Shown here: positions 30,692-36,105 of the stretch, one piece after another
Position numbering within the stretch: the first letter of the stretch is position 1
How the letters are laid out: every line of letters begins with the position of its first letter
From: Bradyrhizobium sp. SZCCT0153
Lineage (GTDB): Bacteria; Pseudomonadota; Alphaproteobacteria; Rhizobiales; Xanthobacteraceae
DNA: 36,105 bases
Assembly: GCF_018129995.1 (NCBI RefSeq)
Contig: NZ_JAFCKS010000017.1
Span: forward strand, 1-36,105
Direction of reading: 5' to 3'
Program-made: the position numbers and the translations under genes
The notes under the pieces: model-generated
What the model was told of the DNA's origin: nothing
The model's input: only the letters and a program-made list of their open reading frames with translations
Database searches by the model: none

Positions 30692-31354
30692 TTGCCTAAA
30701 GCAGCCATTTTCGATCTTGACGGCACGCTTCTGGACTCGGTCGATCTCCACGCGCTCGCTTGGCAAGAAGCGATGGTCAAGTTCGGTCACGACGTCACCT
30801 TCGAGCAAGTGCGCAGCCAGATCGGGAAAGGCGGCGATAAGCTGATTCCCGTTTTTCTGTCCGAGCAACAGCAGAATGAACACGGCAGAGATCTGGAGGA
30901 GTGGCGCGGCAATTGGTTCAAGTCGACTTATCTGCCCCTTGTCCGTTCCTTCTCGGCTGTTCCGAAACTCCTGCAGCGCGTCCGCGAGACCGGTCTCCGC
31001 ATCGCCGTGGCTTCCTCGGCGAAGAAGGATGAACTGAAGAAGTACCTCGACATCGCGGCCATCTCAGGTCTGGTAGACGTCGCGACGTCCTCAGAAGACG
31101 TCGACGAATCCAAACCAGCCCCGGACATCTTTGAGGTCGTGCTAAAGAAGCTAGACATCGAAGGAGCCGAAGCGGTCGCGATTGGCGACACGCCGTACGA
31201 TGCCATCGCGGCCCGCAAGGCCGGAATCCCGACGATCGGCGTCCTCTGCGGCGGATTTACCGAACATTCGCTGCGGGAGGCCGGGTGCGTCGAAGTGTAC
31301 CCAGGACCGAGCACCCTCTACGCACGCTTCGACGACACGGCGCTCGCAAAGTAG
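30692..31354 (+). CDS. HAD superfamily hydrolase (phosphatase/phosphoglucomutase-like)
   Basis: About 220 residues. All four HAD motifs are present: I, AIFDLDGTLLDSVDLHA with both Asp; II, AVASSAKKDEL; III, the Lys of SKPAPDIFE; IV, AIGDTPYDAIAARKAG. The helical cap lies between motifs I and II (residues 15-90). Such enzymes dephosphorylate small phosphorylated substrates with Mg; the substrate cannot be told. GGAGG at 30679-30683 followed eight bases later by TTG at 30692 gives the family-typical start PKAAIFDLDG; the ATG at 30677 is in frame but has no ribosome-binding site. It converges with the broken SDR gene. Confidence 0.9.
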   Translation: MPKAAIFDLDGTLLDSVDLHALAWQEAMVKFGHDVTFEQVRSQIGKGGDKLIPVFLSEQQQNEHGRDLEEWRGNWFKSTYLPLVRSFSAVPKLLQRVRETGLRIAVASSAKKDELKKYLDIAAISGLVDVATSSEDVDESKPAPDIFEVVLKKLDIEGAEAVAIGDTPYDAIAARKAGIPTIGVLCGGFTEHSLREAGCVEVYPGPSTLYARFDDTALAK

Positions 31355-31376
31355 AACGGTGGACGACGCTCGACGG

Positions 31377-32134
31377 CTATTCCTGAGGCGGTTGTCCATT
31401 GGAGGCGGATACGCCCCCGTCGACCGCGACGTTGGCACTGGTCATGAAGCTCGCGTCGTCGCTTGCCAGGAACACGATGACCGCGGCGACTTCCTGCGGT
31501 TCGCAGACGCCACCCAACGAGATCCGCTCGGCGAACTTTGCCAGCAGCTTCTTGTCGTCCATCATATCTTCCGTCATGCCGGTTCCCGTCAAGCTGGGAC
31601 AGACCGCGTTCACGCGGATGCCCTTCTTGCCGAGGTCCAGGGCGAGGGCACGCGTCAGATTGACCACGACGCCCTTCGCCGCGTTGTATGGGCTCATGCC
31701 CCAATCGCCGCCGATCCCAGAGACCGACGCCGTGTTGACGATCGCGCCCCTGGTCTTTTCGAGGTGGGCAGCGACGCGCGGCAGCCATAAAACACGCCAT
31801 CGATGTCGGTCGACATGACCTTCCGCCATTTCTCGTCAGTGATTGAAGCGGGATCTTCACGGACGCCGGCGTTGTTCACGATGACGTCTAGCCGTCCGAA
31901 GGGGCGGACGACGGCCGCGACCATTCCATCGACGGCACGCGAATCCGACACGTCGTCCGTCTGAACCATGACCTGGTCGGCAGGCAGGCTCTGGCCACCT
32001 TTTCGAGTGAGGCTTCCTCGCGGTCGACCAGCGCCTTTCGCGCCCTCCGTAACGAAGCGGCGCGCTGTCGCTTCTCCGATGCCGGAAGCCCCTTCAGTGA
32101 CTGCAACGACCTTGCCGTGGAACCTGTCGGCCAT
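31377..32134 (-). pseudogene. Short-chain dehydrogenase/reductase with three single-base indels
   Basis: From the ATG at 32134 (GGAGAG upstream): MADRFHGKVVAVTEGASGIG, the NAD(P) motif, but with Glu where TGGxSGIG has Gly. An extra A after GAK shifts to ALVDREEASLEKVA; a missing A shifts back to SLPADQVMVQTDDVSDSRAV and RLDVIVNNAGVREDP; a missing C after CRASLP shifts to HLEKTRGAIVNTASVSGIGG. The catalytic Tyr-Lys is intact in SPYNAAKGVVVNL, and the C-terminus (IVFLASDDASFMTSANVAVD) is complete, ending at 31377. With the three indels repaired it is a normal SDR of about 250 residues. As written it is inactive. Confidence 0.85.
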
Positions 32135-32271
32135 GCGAAACTCTCCTGCTGCTTTCAATTCTACCGTCGCCGCGACGGTCGGGTCATAATTCCCGCCCGA
32201 TCCAGCTTTTCAGGAACGACGCTCGAGACAATCGATTGTTGGAGGAAACCCCGAAATGAAGGATTGGACCC

Positions 32272-32832
32272 ATGGATCTGACCGGCAAAAAGATCGCCAT
32301 TCTCGCCACGAACGGTTTCGAGCAGGCCGAGTTGGAAGTGCCGCAAGAGCGCCTGAAGCAAGCTGGCGCGACGGTCGATGTGGTGTCGCTCGCCGCCGGC
32401 GAGATCAAGGGCTGGGACCAGAAGGATTGGGGTCGGCCCGTGAAGGTCGACAAGACGCTCGACGAGGCGTCGGCCGCCGACTACGACGCGATCGTATTGC
32501 CTGGCGGGCAGATCAATCCGGATCTCCTGCGCGTCGAGCCCAAGGCGCTGAAGTTCATCAAGGATATCTTCGATGCCAAGAAGGTCGTGGCGGCCGTCTG
32601 CCACGCCCCATGGCTTCTCATTGAGACCGGAATCGCAAGAGGTCGCAAGATGACGTCCTTTAGGTCGATTAAGACAGACGTCGCGAATGCCGGTGCGAAG
32701 TGGGAAGATGCAGAGGTCGTCGTTGACCAGGGCATCATCACCTCGCGCAACCCGGGCGATCTCGAGGCCTTCTGCGCCAAGATCGTGGAAGAGGTCAAGG
32801 AAGGTCGGCACACCCAGCGCAGCGGGGCATGA
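32272..32832 (+). CDS. Type 1 glutamine amidotransferase-like protein (PfpI/DJ-1 family)
   Basis: A 186-residue protein with the class I glutamine-amidotransferase-like fold. It begins KKIAILATNGFEQAELEVP, where Glu17 sits near the active site. The nucleophile elbow is VVAAVCHAPWLLIE with Cys110 and His111. Other marks are DAIVLPGGQINPD and ITSRNPGDLEAF at the end. PfpI/YhbO-type proteins act as stress chaperones or protein-repair (deglycase-type) enzymes or as proteases; the exact reaction is debated. Length and motifs are complete. The ATG at 32272 has GAAGGA upstream. A GGAAC at 32213 has no proper -10 box. Confidence 0.92.
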   Translation: MDLTGKKIAILATNGFEQAELEVPQERLKQAGATVDVVSLAAGEIKGWDQKDWGRPVKVDKTLDEASAADYDAIVLPGGQINPDLLRVEPKALKFIKDIFDAKKVVAAVCHAPWLLIETGIARGRKMTSFRSIKTDVANAGAKWEDAEVVVDQGIITSRNPGDLEAFCAKIVEEVKEGRHTQRSGA

Positions 32833-32875
32833 GACGAGCGCCTAATTATCGGACGAGGCGGGCTCGGAAGCACGC

Positions 32876-33013
32876 GTCGCAATCCTCGAATCCGGCGAGG
32901 CAGCATTCACGACACTCGCGAAATTCGCCCACGACGCTAGAATCCCGGCGGCATCGCTTACGGCCATCGGCGCCTTGAAAGGGCTGCGCTCGGAAGCTCA
33001 ATCCAGCAAGTAG
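32876..33013 (+). pseudogene. Fragment of a PPC/DUF296 domain protein
   Basis: The frame reads VAILESGEAAFTTLAKFAHD then ARIPAASLTAIGALKG and ends SSK at 33013. The pattern (V)xxLExGxEAxxxLxxFAxxxxIxAASxTAIGA is the N-terminal half of the PPC/DUF296 domain found in small DNA-binding-like proteins. The expected continuation after TAIGA (about 80 residues) is missing and no start codon or ribosome-binding site is present, so this is a remnant. Confidence 0.6.
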
Positions 33014-33087
33014 CACGTCCTTGGGATGCAGCCACCCTACCGCCGACGGAAAATCTGGCCACGCTCCGCCGCGAGCGCGAGTTCCGC

Positions 33088-33243
33088 CTATTCGCGGGCA
33101 AGCTTTGCCCAGCCCTCGCGATCGACAGCGTTGAGGCTTCGAGATGCCTCTTCGCGGCAGGCCGCCGCCTCTTTGTAGAATTGCTGAGCGGACGATGTCA
33201 TCTGCGCATAATGTGAGAACTCACCAGGTAGGTCGATCTTCAT
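33088..33243 (-). CDS. Small helical protein, DxxAWLRLAxEW family copy 3 (divergent)
   Basis: A 51-residue protein, FYKEAAACREEASRSLNAVD then REGWAKLARE, distantly related to the copies at 9042-9209 and 28634-28822: the Cys-Arg pair, the Asp and the Trp-x-x-LA are in register. The C-terminal part after LARE is shorter than in the others. The ATG at 33243 has GAGG at eight bases. The function is unknown. Confidence 0.65.
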   Translation of the reverse strand: MKIDLPGEFSHYAQMTSSAQQFYKEAAACREEASRSLNAVDREGWAKLARE

Positions 33244-33289
33244 AGGTGCCTCGCGCGATTTAGCGCCCGAGTGGGGCTGAATGTCGCGA

Positions 33290-33385
33290 TCAGAAAGCGA
33301 ACCACGCCAGTACCGCAATGATGGGGACGATCGCGATGCCGAAAATAATCAACGGCGAAGGTTCATTGCCTGTACGGTCACTCAT
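33290..33385 (-). CDS. 31-residue one-helix membrane microprotein
   Basis: The frame reads MSDRTGNEPSPLIIFGIAIV and ends PIIAVLAWFAF. A polar, Pro-containing start precedes one membrane span that reaches the C-terminus. TTAAGGAG lies seven bases before the ATG at 33385, one of the best ribosome-binding sites in the window. Just upstream on the same strand are a hairpin with a T-rich tail (33397-33433) and an exact stress promoter (33483-33507). The microprotein may be translated from read-through of that stop or be the final part of the same transcript. The function is unknown. Confidence 0.65.
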   Translation of the reverse strand: MSDRTGNEPSPLIIFGIAIVPIIAVLAWFAF

Positions 33386-33396
33386 CGTAGGCTCCT

Positions 33397-33476
33397 TAAA
33401 AGACAAGCCCCGCAGCGGCGGCGCCACGGGGCTCTCAGTACCGACATCTCAGGGGGCGGAGATGCCAGCACCTCAA
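33397..33476 (-). ncRNA. Candidate stress-induced small RNA or attenuator leader
   Basis: On the minus strand, an exact EcfG promoter at 33483-33507 should start a transcript near 33476. It contains a first stem, CATCTC/GAGATG, with the C-rich loop CGCCCCCT. A second stem, GCCCCG/CGGGGC, closes a GC-rich interior and is followed by TTGTCTTTT. That is the layout of a short RNA of about 75-80 bases with a Rho-independent terminator, and the loop could pair with GGAG-type ribosome-binding sites. Alternatively it is the leader of the microprotein starting at 33385. No small-RNA family is recognised. Confidence 0.5.
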
Positions 33477-33482
33477 GGAACC

Positions 33483-33507
33483 AACGGCTGGGTGTCAGCC
33501 TCGTTCC
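33483..33507 (-). promoter_or_regulatory. EcfG-type promoter, exact consensus
   Basis: On the minus strand GGAAC (33503-33507), 16 bases, CGTT (33483-33486). It lies just downstream of the stop of the gene at 33517-33816 and drives the small RNA candidate and the microprotein. Confidence 0.75.
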
Positions 33508-33516
33508 TATCGGGGG

Positions 33517-33816
33517 TCAGTGCGGCTTTTGCGGCTGATCGCTCTGCGGCCTTACTGCCATATTGCTGTCCGGCATTCTGTCTCGCCCCTGATCGCCGTT
33601 GTCATCCTTCCCGCCGGACGTGGACGTGCCGCTACCGCTGCGCGAGCCTGGTGACATGCCAGTCGTGCTGCGCGGATCCGCGTTCGGCGCTGTCGAGCTG
33701 GCCGCGGGATCACCGGTCACCGCTCCTCGTCCGCTCGGAGCGCCGCCTGATTGCGCCGAGGCACCGGCAGTCGAAAGGACGATCAGGCCTGCTGTTATCA
33801 ACGGGACTATTTTCAC
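33517..33816 (-). CDS. Small secreted Ser/Gly/Asp-rich protein
   Basis: A 99-residue protein. The signal peptide is KIVPLITAGLIVLSTAGASA, cleaved before QSGG. The mature part is disordered and rich in Ser, Gly, Thr, Pro and Asp, with a charged stretch GGKDDNGDQGRDR and no Cys. Its plan is like that of the secreted protein at 1345-1674. The start is a GTG at 33816 with GGAGG six bases upstream. The promoter at 33843-33867 lies directly in front. Periplasmic; the function is unknown. Confidence 0.75.
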   Translation of the reverse strand: MKIVPLITAGLIVLSTAGASAQSGGAPSGRGAVTGDPAASSTAPNADPRSTTGMSPGSRSGSGTSTSGGKDDNGDQGRDRMPDSNMAVRPQSDQPQKPH

Positions 33817-33842
33817 GGCGAACCTCCAGAGTTGTTGCGCTC

Positions 33843-33867
33843 AACCGGCGCCTGTGTCGTCCGTTCC
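33843..33867 (-). promoter_or_regulatory. EcfG-like promoter (GGAAC-N16-GGTT)
   Basis: On the minus strand GGAAC (33863-33867), 16 bases, GGTT (33843-33846). Transcription would begin near 33836, 20 bases before the GTG at 33816. The -35 box overlaps the stop codon of the decayed gene upstream. Confidence 0.55.
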
Positions 33868-34083
33868 TATCGTCGCGCCTTCTTCTTTTCGCGGCCTTCT
33901 TCTCGACCCGCACGCCCTTGTATTTTTTTGGCAGCCTTCTTGCCCTTCGCGGGCTTTTTGACGCCTATGAACTCGCCGGAAGCCTTGTTGCGCTTGCTCG
34001 CGCTGCTCCTCGATGCCCTCGCGGGCCAACTCTCGAAAGTCGTTCAGTCCCTCGGGCTCCTTTTGAGCAGGAGGCTTTTTTAG
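33867..34083 (-). pseudogene. Decayed small Lys-rich protein
   Basis: On the minus strand a first frame reads KKPPAQKEPEGLNDFRELAR then EGIEEQREQA. After a one-base shift near 33987 the next reads NKASGEFIGVKKPAKGKKAA then KKIQG and ends KKKARR at a TAG. A further shift would give KYKGVRVEKKAAKR, which looks more natural. No start codon precedes KKPP; the stop of the upstream gene lies only about 18 bases before. Two or three indels and a lost start suggest a dead Lys-rich protein gene. The third gene of the 34474-to-33867 run. Confidence 0.55.
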
Positions 34084-34098
34084 GTAGATCCTTTTCTC

Positions 34099-34272
34099 TT
34101 ATGTCTGCCCCTTTCGGAGCGCCTGCTCAACTTCATCAGCGAGACGATTGAGGTGCTCCCATAGACGATTGAATACTTCACGTTTTGCTTCATCCATAGC
34201 CGAGTCGCGGATCAGCGCCGCCTCGGCAGCATCCTTGCGAAGCTTTTCAATGGAGGCTTGATAATCCTTCAC
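34099..34272 (-). CDS. 57-residue charged helical protein
   Basis: The frame from a GTG at 34272 reads VKDYQASIEKLRKDAAEAAL, then IRDSAMDEAKREVFNRLWEH and LNRLADEVEQALRKG. It is one long charged helix. The GTG starts one base after the stop of the upstream paralog gene at 34274-34474, so the two are coupled. Similar short proteins with ExLRxxAAEAxxIRDxAxxxxKREVFxRL occur in rhizobia by recollection. The function is unknown. Confidence 0.65.
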   Translation of the reverse strand: MKDYQASIEKLRKDAAEAALIRDSAMDEAKREVFNRLWEHLNRLADEVEQALRKGQT

Positions 34273-34273
34273 G

Positions 34274-34474
34274 TTATTTCGGCCGCTGCAAGCCAGGCGA
34301 ATTGATCCAGATCGCAGCGCGGGCCGTGGTGTCGGCCTGTCCCGCCTTGCGAAGCAGCTCGTCTTTCTCTGCGCCAGGCGGGAGAGACGACGCCTTTTCT
34401 CGCGCATCCTTGGCGAACGACGCGAGCCGATCTTTGAGCGATCTTGTTTGCTTGAAACGACGCCGACTTGCCAT
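34274..34474 (-). CDS. Small helical protein ending SPGLQRPK, paralog of 9248-9448
   Basis: A 66-residue charged helical protein beginning MASRRRFKQTRSLKDRLASF. Shared features with 9248-9448 are the basic start, the SLPPGxEx(D)E block in the middle, the A-G-Q-A-(D/E)-T stretch and the end WINSPGLQRPK. The ATG at 34474 has AGGAG nine bases upstream. The first gene of a run with 34099-34272 and the decayed Lys-rich gene. The leader in front is conserved with that of the paralog. Confidence 0.75.
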   Translation of the reverse strand: MASRRRFKQTRSLKDRLASFAKDAREKASSLPPGAEKDELLRKAGQADTTARAAIWINSPGLQRPK

Positions 34475-34545
34475 GGCGCGCTCCTATCCTTCGAGGAAGG
34501 CGGGAGCGCTACCGGCGTTCTCATCACAGATAAAAGCCACGGACC
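34475..34545 (-). promoter_or_regulatory. Leader conserved with 9449-9592
   Basis: On the minus strand this contains TGTGATGAGAACGCC, then AGCGCTCCCGCC and CCTTCCTCGAAGG followed by ATAGGAG, in the same order as in the other leader. CCTTC/GAAGG forms a hairpin close to the ribosome-binding site. The protein frames upstream are not shared, so the conservation is not due to coding. Confidence 0.45.
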
Positions 34546-34561
34546 GGGCTGTGATAGAACA

Positions 34562-34827
34562 CAGACTACCATAGTCCAGAAACGGTTTCGCTATCGAAGA
34601 TTAAATTCGCAGGGCGAGAGAATCGGCTCAAATTACTCAAAATGTGCACTTCACGACGTTTTCGATCCGAGCATTCCATCGCAGCCATCCTGATACGGCT
34701 GCGATGTCCGCAGTCAAAATGCGAAGAACTCCACCAGAGCATGGAGCGTCTTGATGTCATTGGTGATCCCATGGCGTTCCTCTTGATTGGATCCGATCGG
34801 CAAACTTGGCGCGCGCTTCCTAAGGCT
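34562..34827. other. Intergenic stretch
   Basis: About 265 bases with no coding signal. A reading frame from 34642 runs through this stretch but is a shadow of the minus-strand genes further on. Confidence 0.4.
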
Positions 34828-35142
34828 TCAAAGAGCTATGATTTCCTGGGCGCGGATGACGATCTCCTCCTGCGAGAGCTCTCGTTCGAGCCGCTCGCGG
34901 AGGGACCGCCAGAATTCTGGTGCGAGCTTCGTGGCCATAACCTCGACGACCGCGATATCGTCGCGCTCGGTCGTGTCGCCGCTGCGCCACAGGCCCTTTG
35001 CAGGGGCCCGGATGTAGCTGGTAGCCCCGCCGAACTCGTCGGTCAGCTTCTGCAGGAATTTGTCGAACCATTCCTTGGAAACCGGCTCGCCCTTGCCGGT
35101 CTCCTTCGGCACGAGGATCTGCACGACGTAGGAACGGTTCAT
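34828..35142 (-). CDS. Small conserved hypothetical protein coupled to the isochorismatase-like gene
   Basis: A 104-residue soluble protein beginning MNRSYVVQILVPKETGKGEP. The pattern is beta-alpha-beta: a strand, then the helix KEWFDKFLQKLTDEFGG, a segment ATSYIRAPAKGLWRSGD, a strand IAVVEVMATKL and the helix WRSLRERLERELSQEEIVIR. I recall similar Bradyrhizobium proteins with LTxxFGGxTAFxRAPAxGxW but no named domain. The ATG at 35142 overlaps the stop of the upstream gene (TGATG), so translation is coupled and the two products probably work together. Confidence 0.75.
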   Translation of the reverse strand: MNRSYVVQILVPKETGKGEPVSKEWFDKFLQKLTDEFGGATSYIRAPAKGLWRSGDTTERDDIAVVEVMATKLAPEFWRSLRERLERELSQEEIVIRAQEIIAL

Positions 35143-35774
35143 CAGAGGGACCTAGCCCGGCCGTCGGCCGGCCAGTTGGCGAGAAGCGTTTCGGTCGTGA
35201 CGCACTCCACCTGCTGGCCGAACCGGTTCATGTAGATCTTCATCATGGAATCATGCGTCTCGTCTGCCGAGCTGCAAAGCGCATCGGCGACGAGGATCAC
35301 GCGGAAGCCCCAGTCGACCGCGCCCAATACGGTTGCGAGGACGCAAACGTCGGTTTCGCCGCCTGTGACGATGACGGTTTCGACGCCGGCTTCGCGAAGT
35401 TGCGCATGCAGGCCGCTCCCTGTCCAAGGCGAGTAGACGTACTTGTCGAAAGTGCGCGCGGGCGGGACGAAGCGGGCGAGCTCCTGCACCAGATCGACCA
35501 TTTCCGGCCCGAGCCGGTCGATAGTCATCGAACTCCAGCGTTCGTAGTAGCGCCGCCACATGCCGGCGCCCTGGCCTGGGCTTTGCGCCGGGATGAAGCG
35601 CGTGAAGATTGTCCGCTCGGGATGGGCGGAGGTGATCGCGACGACGTTCGGCAGGACGCGCGGCAGCCACGGCATCGTCCAATCCGTACCTCCCGCGAAC
35701 ATCCGCTGCATGTCGACGCAGAGATGGACTGCGTTCCGGGGAGCGCCGTAGTGGAGTTCGTCACCCTTCGTCAT
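35142..35774 (-). CDS. Isochorismatase-like cysteine hydrolase
   Basis: A 210-residue protein of the isochorismatase/nicotinamidase fold. The catalytic triad is Asp21 in HLCVDMQRMF, Lys111 in RTFDKYVYSPW and Cys144 in GGETDVCVLATVLGAVD. The cis-peptide region VTGGETDVC is normal. Such enzymes cleave amides or vinyl ethers of small molecules; the substrate is unknown. The ATG at 35774 has GAGGACAGG upstream, and it lies just after an exact stress promoter, which rules out the longer frame. It is followed directly by the gene at 34828-35142. Confidence 0.92.
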   Translation of the reverse strand: MTKGDELHYGAPRNAVHLCVDMQRMFAGGTDWTMPWLPRVLPNVVAITSAHPERTIFTRFIPAQSPGQGAGMWRRYYERWSSMTIDRLGPEMVDLVQELARFVPPARTFDKYVYSPWTGSGLHAQLREAGVETVIVTGGETDVCVLATVLGAVDWGFRVILVADALCSSADETHDSMMKIYMNRFGQQVECVTTETLLANWPADGRARSL

Positions 35775-35799
35775 GGACCTGTCCTCAAAAGCCAGCTCC

Positions 35800-35824
35800 A
35801 ACGGAGGTGTAGCGGCTTGGTTCC
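35800..35824 (-). promoter_or_regulatory. EcfG-type promoter, exact consensus
   Basis: On the minus strand GGAAC (35820-35824), 16 bases, CGTT (35800-35803). Transcription would begin near 35793, about 19 bases before the isochorismatase-like start at 35774. Confidence 0.8.
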
Positions 35825-36028
35825 TCCGGCTTGCCACGGGGCTATAGCGAAGGAAGCGTTTTTGATATCCATCAGGCAGGATGACTCTGCCACTTGTCCG
35901 CCCGCTCGCACCACGTCCATGACGCCGCATCTGAATGCAGGGTCCGTTTTTATCGGCACACGACCTGCCTTTTTAGGCCGGTCCTGAAGCGATCGATGAG
36001 CACGCAGGGCGTCCGCAGGCCCGTCAGC

Positions 36029-36105
36029 TGTCATTCGGCCTGCAATATTGGCTCTGACGCAATTTTGGTGCAACTCCGATTATTCTGCGCCGATCAATCT
36101 GGCTT
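36029..36105. mobile_element. Probable end of an insertion element running off the window
   Basis: TGTCATTCGGCCTGCAATAT begins here; 21 bases (36029-36049) match the reverse complement of 13702-13722, one half of the palindrome in the caspase-like gene. The sequence beyond is AT-richer than its surroundings. I read it as the terminal repeat of an element whose genes lie outside the window. The family is uncertain; IS21-like is a guess. Confidence 0.45.

Noticed and set aside
32213..32240. GGAAC before the PfpI-type gene
   Set aside because: The 16-base position reads GATT and the nearest TGTT is at 19 bases, so it does not meet the standard used for the others.
1..36105. CRISPR arrays, tRNA or rRNA genes
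   Set aside because: Looked for evenly spaced repeats and for tRNA-like ends and found none; only dispersed, non-periodic similarity was seen.

Overview
The window looks like chromosome or accessory-island DNA of a Bradyrhizobium-type alphaproteobacterium (Nitrobacteraceae). The reasons are the high G+C content, the DUF1236, DUF3618, TAXI, HWE/HisKA_2 kinase, OpgG/OpgH and caspase-like families, and many small secreted or one-helix proteins of a kind common in that group. No tRNA, rRNA, CRISPR array or complete mobile element was seen.

Layout. 1-5160: a lone receiver protein, a divergent pair (small secreted protein / CsbD), a TAXI solute-binding protein, a broken NRAMP remnant and a yidB-glsB pair. 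5236-8094: a tight four-gene block of amphipathic-helix and membrane proteins (DUF3618, holin-like). 8324-10926: small proteins and a Crp/Fnr regulator. 10992-12789: a histidine kinase and a receiver protein. 13056-15077: microproteins, a caspase-like gene cut short at a palindrome of insertion-sequence ends, and a duplicated Cys-rich gene with one frameshifted copy. 15183-20182: a LuxR-type regulator, an NTF2-like protein, a frameshifted DUF1236 gene and secreted small proteins. 20499-24414: a one-helix microprotein and the opgG-opgH glucan operon. 24535-28537: a Nudix remnant, a short-class UvrA and a DUF72 protein. 28634-36105: a mix of intact small genes and decayed genes, with HAD, PfpI and isochorismatase-type enzymes, ending in what looks like the start of another insertion element.

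The unifying signal is regulatory. Thirteen places have a GGAAC box (two with one mismatch somewhere in the site) followed exactly 16 bases later by a CGTT-like box, on the correct strand and upstream of a gene or operon. Four match GGAAC-N16-CGTT exactly (1867, 19715, 33483, 35800). This is the established promoter form of EcfG, the general stress sigma factor of alphaproteobacteria. The window therefore reads as a stress-response island: CsbD, GlsB, YidB, DUF3618/holin proteins, DUF1236, periplasmic glucans, a sensor kinase, an isochorismatase-like hydrolase and microproteins are plausible members of one regulon.

The second theme is decay. At least nine small genes carry one or several single-base or 4-base indels, or are fragments, while the long genes (uvrA-like, opgG, opgH, TAXI, kinase) are intact. 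The most novel candidates are a possible stress-induced small RNA at 33397-33476 and a conserved leader that can mask the ribosome-binding site in front of two paralogous small genes (9449-9592 and 34475-34545).
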